A DNA stretch of 64,000 nucleotides from Calliphora vicina (taxonomy: Eukaryota > Arthropoda > Insecta > Diptera > Calliphoridae): NCBI RefSeq assembly GCF_958450345.1, contig NC_088782.1, positions 114,544,358-114,608,357 on the forward strand. Direction: 5' to 3'. The notes beneath the pieces are model-generated. The model did no database searches. It worked only from the letters and a program-made list of their open reading frames with translations, and was not told the DNA's origin. The stretch's first letter is position 1; each line of letters begins with the position of its first letter. The translations under genes and the position numbers were made by a program. Below, one piece after another: positions 12,166-24,331 of this stretch.

Positions 12166-13610
12166 CTAGATTAGAGACTAGACTAGAGACTAGACTAGAG
12201 ACTAGACTATATACTAGACTAGAGACTAGACTAGAGACTAGACTAGAGACTAGACTAGAGACTAGACTAGACACTAGACTAGAGACTAGACTATAGACTA
12301 TACTAGAGACTAGACTATAGACTAGACTAGAGACTAGACTAGAGACTAGACTAGACACTAGACTAGAGACTAGACTAGAGACTAGACTAGAGACTAGACT
12401 AGAGACTAGACTAGAGACTAGACTAGAGACTAGACTAGAGACTAGACTAGAGACCAGACTAGAAACTAGACTAGTGACTAGACTAGTGACTAGACTAGAG
12501 ACTAGACTAGAGACTAGACTAGAGACTAGACTAGAGACTAGACTAGAGACTAGACTAGAGACTAGACTAGAGACTAGACTAGAGACTAGACTAGAGACTA
12601 GACTAGAGACTAGACTAGAGACTAGACTAGAGACTAGACTAGTGACTAGACTAGAGACTAGACTAGAGACTAGACTAGAGACTAGACTAGAGACTAGACT
12701 AGAGACTAGACTAGAGACTAGACTAGAGACTAGACTAGTGACTAGACTAGAGACTAGACTAGAGACTAGACTAGAGACTAGACTAGAGACTAGACTAGAG
12801 ACTAGACTAGTGACTAGACTAGAGACTAGACTAGAGACTAGACTAGAGACTAGACTAGTGACTAGACTAGAGACTAGACTAGAGACTAGACTAGACTAGA
12901 GACTAGACTAGAGACTAGACTAGAGACTAGACTAGAGACTAGACTAGAGACTAGACTAGAGACTAGACTAGAGACTAGAGACTAGACTAGAGACTAGACT
13001 AGAGACTAGACTAGAGACTAGACTAGAGACTAGACTAGAGACTAGACTAGAGACTAGACTAGAGATTAGACTAGAGACTAGACTAGAAACTAGACTAGAG
13101 ACTAGACTAGAGACTAGACTAGAGACTAGACTAGAGACTAGACTAGAGACTAGACTAGAGACTAGACTAGAGACCAGACTAGAGACTAGTCTAGAGACTA
13201 GACTAGAGACTAGACTAGAGACTAGACTAGAGACTAGACTAGAGACTAGACTAGAGACTAGACTAGAGACTAGACTAGAGACTAGACTAGAGACTAGACT
13301 AGAGACTAGACTAGAGACTAGACTAGAGACTAGACTAGAGACTAGACTAGAGACTAGACTAGAGACTAGACTAGAGACTAGACTAGAGACCAGACTAGAG
13401 ACTAGACTAGAGACTAGACTAGAGACTAGACTAGAGACTAGACTAGAGACTAGACTAGAGACCAGACTAGAGACTAGACTAGAGACTAGACTAGAGACTA
13501 GACTAGAGACTAGACTAGAGACTAGACTAGAGACTAGACTAGAGACTAGACTAGAGACTAGACTAGAGTCTAGACTAGGCTATAGACTAAACTAGGGGCT
13601 AGACTAGACC
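12166..13610 (-). repeat. 12-bp satellite array, orientation 2
   Basis: About 120 copies of ACTAGACTAGAG, the reverse complement of the unit at 9993-11273. Recurring variants are AGTGAC for AGAGAC (12470-12860) and GACCAG. The left 200 bp has more variants (TATACTAG, ACACTAG). Because 12 is a multiple of three, one frame reads TRLE repeatedly for 141 codons. That is a by-product of the array, not a gene. Confidence 0.98.
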
Positions 13611-13620
13611 AGAGACTATT

Positions 13621-15123
13621 CGAGGGACTACGTTAGTTGTAACTCTTTTTTCAGCTTAAAAAAGCTGCTCATTCAGTTGTAAGAAAAATATTAAAAAATA
13701 ATAATAATTGCAAGCAAATATTATCATAGCAACATATTGATAGATATAGTCATCAGTAATATTGACAGTTAACGTTGTTGTTAGTTTTGTTTGTTGATTA
13801 TTTGTATAATAAACCATAAATAAATATTGAATATATTTATGCAAATGTTAATTTTAAAATTTATAAAAACTATGAATTAAATAAATATGTATGTATGTGT
13901 ATGAAATTTATTTTATGTTCATTACTTGCCCAATGAATATTAATTAAGTATTTATAGATGAGTTTTTTATATATCATACATACTTTAAATGATTGAACCA
14001 ATGAAGGAAAATTTAAATAAAAATGCATATTTAAAAGATTAACACATTCATTATAAATAATTAATGTATTTTAATGTGTTTTTTATAATACTTAGTAAAA
14101 TGCTTGGGGAAGAATATAATGAACTTTGGGAAAGCAAAGAGTTTTCAAAAGGAATTTGGCAATTTATAGCAAAAATTACAAAAAGTTTTATTAAAATCTA
14201 TTAAACCATGATCTTTGTAACAGCGTTTAATTAGTTTTATCTCTTTGAGAACCCTAGAGCGTATGATTAATATTAATTTTTATAAATGTTATAGAAATAT
14301 GAATAACTTCCATTAAAAAGACTCTAATTGATTTATAAAAACAGTTTTTAAAAGCTTTTAAAACAAGTTTATATTGTTTATGTTGTTACATAAATATTTT
14401 CCTATTCAATAATTTCTCTAATATAAAGTTATTATAAATATTCAATACATTTGCTTAAACTAACAATCTCTTTCAAATAATATATAAAGACAACATGTCA
14501 AAAGCATGATAAATACATACACATCTCTTTTATACATAAATACATATTCCTAAACATGACTGGAAAACATAATAATAATAAAAAAGTAGCTTAGAATTTA
14601 AATGAAGATATACTAGAAAAATAAAAATTAAATATGAAAAAAACATGACATCGTAAATATTTTCCACTTCACTGATATGCTGCAAACATGTTCACACTAA
14701 CCATCTATGAATTTATGTATGCTTGTGTGACTAGAGCGACAACCAACTACCCACAACAATAACTAGAAGGAACAAAACAAAAAAAGATACAATTTATAAC
14801 AACAACTAAATGGGGAGTTAGTCTCAAAACTGAAATTCATTTCTATATATTTTTCTATAACGTTTTCTGTAAAGGAAATAGTATCATATTCTACACAAGC
14901 GCTACTAACAAGGCTAAAAACATAAAATGTACAAAACACAAAAATAACATCATATTGTTAACATCACACAATTCTCTAAACTGAAAAACAATAAAAATTT
15001 GAAACTGTTTTGATATAAAATAAAACAAAAATAAATTTCTAACATATAAGTAAGTAGAGTGCTGCAAATCTGAATGGAGGAAATTTAAAACAATGAGCAA
15101 TATAATCAAATCGAAAAACTTTC
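13621..15123. other. Noncoding AT-rich stretch
   Basis: No gene was recognised. A minus-strand copy of the motif AGCGTATGATTAATATTAAT lies at 14258-14277, matching the conserved block of the 5.6-8.8 kb duplications. Confidence 0.6.
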
Positions 15124-17205
15124 TGGAGGAACACAAGATTTTCTATAGAAATTCTTGAGCAGCACAAGATTTTCTATAGAAATTCTTGATTTTCTATAGA
15201 AAACCTTGAGCAGCACAAGATTTTCTATAGAAAACCTTGAGCAGCACAAGATTTTCTATAGAAAACCTTGAGCAGCACAAGATTTTCTATAGAAAACCTT
15301 GAGCAGCACAAGATTTTCTATAGAAAACCTTGAGCAGCACAAGATTTTCTATAGAAAACCTTGAGAAGCACAAGATTTTCTATAGAAAACCTTGAGCAGC
15401 ACAAGATTTTCTATAGAAAACCTTGAGCAGCACAAGATTTTCTATAGAAAACCTTGAGCAGCACAAGATTTCCTATAGAAAACCTTGAGCAGCACAAGAT
15501 TTTCTATAGAAAACCTTGAGCAGCACAAGATTTTCTATAGAAAACCTTGAAGAACACAAGACTTTCTATAGAAAACCTTGAAGAACACAAGATTTACTAT
15601 AGAAAACCTTGAGGAACACAAGATTTTCTATAGAAAACCTTGAGGAACACAAGATTTTCTATAGAAAACCTTGAGGAACACAAGATTTTCTATAGAAAAC
15701 CTTGAGGAACACAAGATTTTCTATAGAAAACCTTGAGGTACACAAGCTTTTCTATAGAAAACCTTGAGAAACGCAAGATTTTCTATAGAAAACTTTAAGG
15801 AACACAAGATTTTCTATAGAAAACCTTGAGGAACACAAGATTTTCTATAGAAAACCTTGAAGAACACAAGATTTTCTATAGAAATTCTTGAAGAACACAA
15901 GATTTTCTATAGAAATTCTAGAAGAACACAAGATTTTCTATAGAAAACCTTGAGCAGCACAAGATTTTCTATAGAAATTCTAGAAGAACACAAGATTTTC
16001 TATAGAAAACCTTGAGCAGCACAAGATTTTCTATAGAAAACCTTGAGCAGCACAAGATTTTCTATAGAAAACCTTGAGCAGCACAAGATTTTCTATAGAA
16101 AACCTTGAGCAGCACAAGATTTTCTATAGAAAACCTTGAGCAGCACAAGATTTTCTATAGAAAACCTTGAGCAGCACAAGATTTTCTATAGAAAACCTTG
16201 AGCAGCACAAGATTTTCTATAGAAAACCTTGAGCAGCACAAGATTTTCTATAGAAAACCTTGAGCAGCACAAGATTTTCTATAGAAAACCTTGAGCAGCA
16301 CAAGATTTTCTATAGAAAACCTTGAGCAGCACAAGATTTTCTATAGAAAACCTTGAGCAGCACAAGATTTTCTATAGAAAACCTTGAGCAGCACAAGATT
16401 TTCTATAGAAATTCTAGAAGAACACAAGATTTTCTATAGAAAACCTTGAGCAGCACAAGATTTTCTATAGAAAACCTTGAGCAGCACAAGATTTTCTATA
16501 GAAAACCTTGAGCAGCACAAGATTTTCTATAGAAAACCTTGAGCAGCACAAGATTTTCTATAGAAAACCTTGAGCAGCACAAGATTTTCTATAGAAAACC
16601 TTGAGCAGCACAAGATTTTCTATAGAAAACCTTGAGCAGCACAAGATTTTCTATAGAAAACCTTGAGCAGCACAAGATTTTCTATAGAAAACCTTGAGCA
16701 GCACAAGATTTTCTATAGAAAACCTTGAGCAGCACAAGATTTTCTATAGAAAACCTTGAGCAGCACAAGATTTTCTATAGAAAACCTTGAGCAGCACAAG
16801 ATTTTCTATAGAAAACCTTGAGCAGCACAAGATTTTCTATAGAAAACCTTGAGCAGCACAAGATTTTCTATAGAAAACCTTGAGCAGCACAAGATTTTCT
16901 ATAGAAAACCTTGAGCAGCACAAGATTTTCTATAGAAAACCTTGAGCAGCACAAGATTTTCTATAGAAAACCTTGAGCAGCACAAGATTTTCTATAGAAA
17001 ACCTTGAGGAACACAAGATTTTCAGTAGAAAACCTTGAGGAACACAAGATTTTCAGTAGAAAACCTTGAGGAACACAAGATTTTCAGTAGAAAACCTTGA
17101 GGAACACAAGATTTTCAGTAGAAAACCTTGATTAACACAAGATTTTCAGTAGAAAACCTTGATTAACACAAGATTTACTATAGAAATTATTGTGGAGCAC
17201 AAAGT
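15124..17205 (+). repeat. 31-bp array with a palindrome in each unit
   Basis: About 67 copies of a 31-bp unit made of CCTTGAGCAGCACAAGA followed by the perfect 14-bp palindrome TTTTCTATAGAAAA. The central block (15950-16990) is nearly uniform with GAGCAGCAC. The edges carry older variants (GAGGAACAC, GAAGAACAC), and the last five copies read CAGTAG instead of CTATAG. The array ends directly against the last bases of a 5' LTR. Decayed units reappear at 22980-23460. Confidence 0.97.
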
Positions 17206-17539
17206 AAAAATGTAACAGTTGGTGTCAGAAGTGGGATTGCGAAATAAGAAGCAGTCGTGAAGTTTAAAGAACTAAAAGTGGAACATCTCAATAGAAAATT
17301 GAGTAGGACTCATAGATGAATTCAAGCGGCGTGACATTGAGTATAAAGAAGAAGCGAAGGTATGTACCAGTGCAACAACATGCACTGAATGTTTGCTGTT
17401 ATGACGAAAAAATTTAAAGAAGTTCAAGAAACTTCTAATGTCAACAACGAGAGACTGGAAGCGAAATTGAAAGAAACTTCCAGCTGAAGTTCAAGAAAAT
17501 TCTAGAACCGAAAAAGGGAAGCTGTTAGCTGAAGTTAAA

Positions 17540-18420
17540 ACAGATGTTCAAGAAACTTCTAAAGTTGCAAACGAGAAACTTCAAGAAATTTCGGAAGTTA
17601 TAAACAATAGTGCTAATAACCTTGAAATGCAAGTGAGCCACTTTGAAAAAAAGATGTCCGAGCTAGTGAATGGCATAGATATTCAAGCCAAAGTCATTGA
17701 TAAAGCTGATAGAAAGTTGGCCGACTTAGAGAATGGAGTCGACAAACAACTGCATGATCTTGGAAAAAAGGTGAAGAATCTTCAATGCCTGAAACCTCTA
17801 GTAGAACAAAGGCTCCTACTTTTGATGGCAGCACAGCTTTAAATGTTTTCAAGTTCAAGTTTGATACAGTTGCCAAGAGAAGCTTATAAAACAATGAAGA
17901 AACAGCTACAGAGTTTATTTTTGACCTTTAAGGTAAGTACAACAAAGTTCTGGAATGCATAACAATGAGCTGCTGGAATACTTATGAAGACATAGTATTT
18001 GCTCCGCAACAAGAAAGAAATATATACCACATGGAATTACATGGTAGAGTGCAGGAAGCCAATGAGATGCTGCAAGACTTCGCGATGGCTATTTAACATT
18101 TGGTACACCTGTCTTATCCAGGCGAAAACCATTATTTGATGGAAAAATTAAAAATTGAAGAATTTGTGATGGGCATTCATGAACTTGACGTAAAACATGC
18201 GTTATGTGCCTCAATGAAGCCACTGTTTGCAGAAACCATCTCATTCGCATTGTGGCAGAGTGCAGAAAGCCAAAGACATCGCGATGGATATTAAACGTTA
18301 GTCTTATTAAGGCGAAAACCATTCGTTGATGGAAAAATTCAAGATTGATGAATTTGTGATGGGTATTCGTGATATTGGCGTAAAACATGCAGTATGTGCC
18401 TCAATGAAAAATCGTTTCTA
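17540..18420 (+). pseudogene. gag-like remnant of the LTR element
   Basis: The open part (17627-17842) encodes a heptad-rich coiled coil (HFEKKMSELVNGIDIQAK..), typical of the N-terminal part of gypsy-group Gag. After several stops, a Gag segment containing ENH(Y/S)LMEKxKI(E/D)EFVMGI and VKHAxCASMK appears twice in tandem (18083-18218 and 18281-18408, about 198 bp apart). The second copy runs straight into integrase-type sequence. The gene is broken and rearranged. Confidence 0.7.
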
Positions 18421-19480
18421 TTGGGTCAGATGTCAACAAACTGATGCCGATTGGATAGTAAATTGTCCAAAATGCAAAGCAACCGAAAGTACAAAGGTCG
18501 AAGAAATGGAATCCGTTATTAATGTTCGACTGATGTGTGCGGATTCCATTAGCGATTGGTATGTGGCGCGATTGGTTTTGACCCCGTACTGTCAAAAATA
18601 ATGCCTGCTAAAGAAAAACGTAGTAGGCCTAGCCTTCTGATCCATTAGAGTCTCAGTGGTTGTTATCTCGGTGCGACAAAAACTCTAGAAAAGATAAAAC
18701 AACATTTCTATTGAGTCGAAAGTCAAAAAAACTGATAGAATAGCAAATTATTCACAATGCATAGCAGTCCAAAGTCGTGCACAACATCAGCAGTACAACT
18801 CGGGTGCCATATTTGAGCGGACAGCGATACATGATGAATCTGATCGCATGCGGATTGAAATACGGTACAACAAAGTGAAATCCAAATACGATCGAGCTGT
18901 GAACTCTGAAAGATTTTCCGAAGACCCGCTTGTACTATTTTATAACCCTCAGCGAAAGAAAAGTTTGGCATGGACCAGACATGGTAATTAAATATAAGAG
19001 CCCGAGAGCAAAAATTAAATCTAATTGTGGAGCCGTCTTCTAAAATCAACGAAGTAATAAAGGAGTTTCATAAGGGTCCCAGTGGTGGTTATCTCGATGC
19101 GACAAAAACTCTAGAAAAGATGAAAAAACTTTTCTATTGGGTTAACAAGCTTTTGCCGATTTGGTATTAAATTGTTCACAATGCATTAGCAGCCAAAATT
19201 ACAACTATGGTACCGTATTTGAGCGCACAGCCATGAATGATGAATCTGATCGCAAGCGGATTGAAATACGCTACAGAAAAATTATACGATCGAGCTGTGA
19301 TCTCTGAAAGATTTTACGTAGGCCCGCTTGTACTATTGTATAAACTACAGCGAAAGAAAGTGTTGGCATGGACCAAACATGGTCATACAAAATACAGAAA
19401 TATAAGAGCGAGAGATTTAAAATGAAGGTTAAGAACGATTAGCTGCCTACGGGAAAGGTGAATCTGTGCCTATTTGGGAT
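18405..19480 (+). pseudogene. integrase-like remnant of the LTR element, tandemly duplicated
   Basis: RFYWVRCQQTDADW..NCPKCKA (18411-18485) matches the zinc-binding end of retroviral-type integrases (the CPKC pair with the FYW motif). Next come two copies of a roughly 425-bp block, 18645-19015 and 19070-19430. Each reads from SGGYL(G/D)ATKTLEK(I/M)K to a C-terminal RA(V)xSERF and LVLLYxxQRKK segment. The catalytic core between them is missing in both. These must be successive duplications of an already deleted copy. Stops are frequent. Confidence 0.7.
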
Positions 19481-19503
19481 GAACGGACTAAAGTGGGGGT
19501 CGG

Positions 19504-20086
19504 TGTTACGAAATTATTCTATAAATTTAAATTTAACATCTGGTTTCGACATCCACAATGTTTGATTTAGACAGTACTGTCAACATTAACTGATAAAGGT
19601 ACTAACATTAACATTAAGGCTGCTGAAGGCTCTAGGAATAGAAAATTGTACGAAATTGCATTAACAAATTGAATTTAATGAATCTAACTTCTGGTTTCAG
19701 CATCCACCATGTACTTATCAGCACAATTTTGCCAATATTAATTGCTGAAGCTGCAAAAATTAACATTAATGCTGATGAAATTAATAGAAATATAACATTC
19801 TAGTTTTGTTCGTTAGATAATTCATGAAACTTCTAGAAGATGAGACAGTGTATATAAATAGTAACCGCAAGTTGCAGTCAGTTAGCTTTTCATAGGCCCT
19901 GTTAGCATTAAAAACTGTATTACCAGAGTATTCTTGGACATTAAAAAGTGTGCGTGTATTAAATTGTTATGTAAATTTAAATAAATAAAGTGTCGTTTCA
20001 ATTGTTTATCGCTTTTATTTGCATTTTAAAAAAACGGTTTATTTAAAATCAAGAAACCACCGTTTTTAAAAGGTAAAAACGTAACA
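19504..20086 (+). repeat. 3' LTR
   Basis: A 583-bp LTR that begins TGTTACG and ends CGTAACA. The end matches the short remnant at 17201-17217. It follows the polypurine tract directly. It contains a TATA box and start-site-like motif and two overlapping AATAAA signals (about 19980-19989). Confidence 0.82.
19851..19883 (+). promoter_or_regulatory. LTR promoter: TATA box and initiator
   Basis: TATATAAATA at 19851-19860 is followed 27 bp later by TCAGTT (19878-19883), an arthropod initiator sequence. The spacing is that of a standard RNA polymerase II core promoter, and the polyadenylation signals lie about 100 bp downstream, as expected for an R-U5 arrangement. Confidence 0.7.
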
Positions 20087-20906
20087 ATATATAGAAAGTC
20101 TTTCTTTCTTTTATATAAAAAATCTTCAGTTCATACAGAATTTTCATTCCATACTTTTGCAGCAGTCTACTGGCCCTGTATATGTTGCTGTGTAAATATA
20201 GTGTGTTGTCATGTGGTTTCGTAAATTTGTTGTTGTTTTTTTTATAGAAACCTATATAGATTCTATACAGATCTATGCTCATATGTATTGTAAATTATAA
20301 ATTTACATCACATAAAAATTTAAACAGTCAGTGACCTTAAAATGAGGAGAGGATATTTTTAAATTTTTCTTTGTAAAATTTGACAAATATTTATCATAAC
20401 AATAAATGATGTTTGTTGTCAAGACAAAGTTGTCTGAGTAAAAGTACTAACAATTTTGTCATAATGAAGCAATAATACTAATAAATGGAGACTATATCTA
20501 ATAATTTTGTATCTTGACAACCATTTTGATGTTTATCATGATACAAATTTATAAGGTATAGACAGGGGGTTTAGAATTCTTAGATTTTAAGCCACAATTT
20601 ATTTATTTCAATACTGTTCCCATTTATGTGAACCTGCACTGTTAGCAATTGTATAGCTCATCTGCAATTCATAGCAGTCTTAACGCCATATTCACCGTTA
20701 GGAAAAATGACACGTACGTTTATAAAACATTTTAAAGTCAAATGAAACTTTTAAATTAAATGAAAGCGCAAAAATAACAAAACAAAACAGAACCAGAATG
20801 AATAATTAAGAATATTTGACTTACAAAATTTAAGTTTTAAATCAAAATTTTTATAAAAAAATATAAATAGTACTAAAAATATTTCATATTTTATAACAGA
20901 ATGTAA
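20087..20906. other. Noncoding stretch
   Basis: AT-rich sequence between the LTR element and the hAT element. Nothing was recognised in it. Confidence 0.6.
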
Positions 20907-22167
20907 TTAGTAAGCAGTGTTGCCAGGAGCTGGCGAAAAAAGAAGCTATATTGGCTTCAAAAAAAGGCCAGAAAAAGCTAAACCGCTTTAGAAAAAAAGC
21001 CAAAAAAAGCTAAAATATTATAAATTAAGAATTTTGGTTTATATTTATTTTGAAATAAAAAATTAGAAAATATGTTCATAAAATTCATCTGCTTTACTTA
21101 AAGGAAGTTCTAAAAAGTTAAATACTAGATTAACCATGTCAGAAAACGGACATTGTTGGTTCTATATTTGTCCATTTGTAGTTTAATATATTCTGCCCCT
21201 GCCCCTGAGCCTTAAGCTTCGTAATTTTATTAGCACTTTTATTAGCACTTATTTATTCACTATCAATATGACATAATATATTTTTTTTGGTTTTACTACT
21301 TTATTATCAACGGGAAAAAATTGATTTTGCGTAGAGTTTTCATATGGTAATCTTTGTCGCAATTGCTCAATTAGTTTAATTTGTCGTATTATTTTTGTCA
21401 TAATCTTCACTAATTAAAACGTTCTTTATTTTATCTCTCATTCATCAAACTAGTATGAAAAATGTGTCAAAAACATTAAACAATTTTCAATTGGCGACGA
21501 TAATGGATCAAATTCCTTGAATTTTAAATCAGAAAACAGCAAATGATTTATTTACTTTTTGTGCAATACTGGTTTTAAAAAAAGATGGTACGCCAAATTA
21601 TAATCAGTGTATTAATTACTTAAAAGTTTGGCTTTTTAGAATTGCTGGTTTGACGAAATTAAAACAAAATGGATTTTAACTCGAAGCATAGATCCACAAG
21701 ACGTCTAACGGCTATTGTTCGCTATCGAGTATCACAAGCCTTCAAGAGTTTGTGGGGCTCTTGTCCATTATATAATGATGAATATTATGTGTAATAACAA
21801 TTTTGTCTTGAAAGAGAATTTGCTAGACATTTAAGCTTTCAGATATAAAATACTCTATTTCATTTTGAACCACTTGTTATTGGCAATTGTTATTTGTTCT
21901 TTTAATACTGCACAATTCTTGAGTATGTTGAAAAGCTAAATGAAAATCAGTAATGAATTAAAATGAAAATGGTTCAGAAATATAAATTTAGCCTTTTTAT
22001 TTACTCTTTAGTCTCGAAATTTTTAGCCTTTTTTAATTTCAAAAAAGGCTATTTTGAAATTAAGAAAAGGCTAGAAAAAAGCCACGAAGCTAAAACCGAG
22101 GCTAAAGAGTAAATAAAAAGGCTAAATTTAGCCTCAAAAAGGCTAAACTGGCAACACTGTTAGTAAG
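20907..22167. mobile_element. Short hAT-superfamily element with 8-bp target duplication
   Basis: The element (20915-22159, 1,245 bp) has identical 12-bp inverted ends, CAGTGTTGCCAG and its reverse complement. It is flanked by a perfect 8-bp direct repeat TTAGTAAG (20907-20914 and 22160-22167). The CAG-type TIR and 8-bp duplication are hAT hallmarks. Subterminal regions are packed with GGCTAAA/TTTAGCC and AAAGCC motifs, as expected for transposase binding. A 30-bp inverted repeat sits near the right end (about 21990-22020 against 22099-22128). No open transposase frame remains, so it is a non-autonomous or decayed copy. The perfect duplication argues for fairly recent insertion. Confidence 0.9.
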
Positions 22168-22975
22168 CTAAGTATATACAAAATTAATGTAAAAATTTAA
22201 AAAAGAAATCAAGAAAATTTGGTGAAACATGGCAAAATATAACAAATTTGCTTCATATGCAACATGACGTATGATTAATATTAATTATGAAATTATTTAG
22301 AAATTCTATTATATGTTTTGAATGGTTAAAGATATCTGAAATAAATAATTAGCTTTTAAAAGCTAAGGTATTCAGCTTTTTTTTTGAATAGGTATCACTA
22401 AATTATGTGCCTTATTTTAAAAATTATTTTCCACCAAACCTCATATTCCCCTATGAAATACCTTTCATTGAAAATAACTTGCCCTATTTCATTTTGCCAA
22501 AATCTTCTGATATTATCCATTTTACTCATTGTTACCTTTGTAAAACTCCAATACTGCAAAAGTGTGCAGAAATAAAAAGTCATTTGTGTTACAATTTCCC
22601 TATAACATCCTTTCTTTCCCCTTAAGCCGAAAATATATTTTATTTATTCATATTTTATTCGTGCTTATAGTTATTTTATATATCTGACTGAGTGTGTCTG
22701 TACTGGCGTATTGTTATCAATTTAGTGTTGTGGTGTTTTTTTTTGCACACTTTTTTTTATATATATGTATATTTGCATTTTTATATTTTGTATTTCAGTG
22801 TTTGGTATTTATTTACATTTTTTATCAATGAAATCAATAATAAAATTGAAATGACTTAACCTAAATACATATACATATAGTAATATCCATACATTTATAT
22901 ATATTGCATAAAAAAAATATATATGTGTGTAGGTGTTATTGGTTGAAAAAGGGTTGCCAAAACTTTGCATTAACA
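22168..22975. other. Noncoding stretch
   Basis: AT-rich, with a minus-strand copy of the ATTAATATTAATCATACG motif (22269-22287) and short TATATA runs near 22890. No gene was recognised. Confidence 0.6.
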
Positions 22976-22979
22976 TTTT

Positions 22980-23465
22980 CTCTAAAACTTTTTTACGAAC
23001 TTAAGATTTCCTATAGAAAACCTATGATAACTGTAGGAAACCTTGATAAAGGCTAGATTTTCTATAGACAACTTTAGATGGTAGAATTTCTATTGAAAAC
23101 CTGGACCAACTTAAGATTTTCTATAGAAAACCTTGATGAATGCAAGAACTTCTATTGAATAACTTGACGTAGAAAATTACAAGATTTTATATGAATAGCT
23201 TGACATTAGCAAGATTTTTTGCAATTTATCCTGACTAAGGCAAGGTTTTCATGGCATACCTTTATAAGTCAATATTTTCTATAGTTTATACTGAAATAGA
23301 CTAGATTTTGTATAGCATAGCTTAATGTGATCTAGATTTGCAATAGAATAGCTTGTCATGGGCTTACATGGGCAAGATTTTCAATAGAAAGTCTTTGGAT
23401 AACGCATATTTCCTATACATAGTCTTTGGATAGCGCAGATTTTGTATAAAAAATCTTTGGATCTT
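22980..23465 (+). repeat. Decayed relic of the 31-bp palindromic array
   Basis: Irregular, diverged units still show AAGATTT(T/C)CTATAGAAAACCT (23003, 23116) and related AGATTTTCTATAGA motifs every 30-55 bp. This is the unit of the 15.1-17.2 kb array, in the same orientation. Confidence 0.75.
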
Positions 23466-23520
23466 TATCCCTTATCATTTAAATCTTAAAAACTAAAATA
23501 TTATATTTGGTTTTCCATAA

Positions 23521-24331
23521 AAAACAAGTTAGAACGGTATATTCGACTTTGCCGAATCTTCACCTGCATACATATTTTTTAGGTTGATATATATGGGAGC
23601 TATAACCAATTATAGGCCAATCATCATAGAATTAGGTGTAGCGATTTTTGTATATATGGGAATTATTTGTGACGAATTTCAACTTAATAACGATATTTAT
23701 AAGACATTTATGCTAATTTGAGTGATTTTCGGAAGTGAACTTTATATGGGGGCTATGGTCAAATATGGGCCGATTTTTTTAAGCACGAAACTTATTAATT
23801 TTGTGTGGATACTGCAATTTTGTAGGCATTTACAGACCATAGAATAATATTTCGGGAAGAAATTTGTATGGGGGCTCGGAGAAATCATGGACCGATTCTT
23901 ATAATTTTTACCAAAGTTAGTCCTTTTAACATAAAAATAACGTGAGTAAAATTTGGTGGTATTATCTGCAATATATTTACACAAATAACCAAAAATATGT
24001 GAACATTTTTTTTAGGTTGTCTCACATTTTGTTTCATAGCTCTGTTTCTACTAAACCTATTTTGCTGATTTTCAATACCAAACTGCTTAGGGCAACAATA
24101 AACATACGTTTTGCAAGTCTACTAATTTTGTTTGCGTATTTTGGATGTGAGCGTGTTTTACACAGACACACAGACGGACAGACGGACAGGCTCAATCGAC
24201 TTAGAATTTCATAAGGATCAAGAAAATATATACTTTGTTGGGTCTCAGATGAATATTTCTCAATGTTACACACGGAATGACAAACTTATATATAACCTCA
24301 TTCACCACTTATGGTGGTGGAGGGTATAAAA
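23521..24331 (+). mobile_element. DINE-1/mini-me-like element, family 1, copy a
   Basis: It starts with AACAAGTTAG and a TATTCGACTTTGCCGAAT hairpin tip. It then has repeated segments containing TATGGGAGCTAT..CCAAT(T)ATGG. It ends with a GTCY-type microsatellite on the other strand (ACAGACGGACAGACGGACAGG), a conserved CTCAATCGACTTAGAATTTCATAAG core, and CACCACTTATGGTGGTGGAGGGTATA. This layout (tip hairpin, internal ~150-bp repeats, GTCY core) is that of Helentron-associated interspersed elements in flies. There is no coding capacity. The superfamily name is inferred from structure. Confidence 0.72.

Larger units (their letters stand above)
17206..20086 (+). mobile_element. Ty3/gypsy-like LTR retrotransposon, internally deleted, 5' LTR almost absent
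   Basis: Only the last bases of a 5' LTR remain (AAAGTAAAAATGTAACA, ending 17217). A primer-binding-like site starting TGGTGTCAGAAGTGGG follows at 17220. Gag-like and integrase-like coding remnants come next, then a polypurine tract (AAGTGGGGG, 19491-19499) and a complete 3' LTR (19504-20086). Protease and most of reverse transcriptase are absent, so it cannot move on its own. The position of the 5' LTR is taken by the 31-bp array. Confidence 0.82.

Noticed and set aside
12474..12899. 141-codon open frame reading TRLE over and over
   Set aside because: It is the 12-bp array read in frame. Length 12 keeps the frame open, and there is no start context, signal or splice site.
15124..17205. CRISPR-like palindromic repeats
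   Set aside because: The 31-bp unit is contiguous without spacers, so it is a minisatellite.
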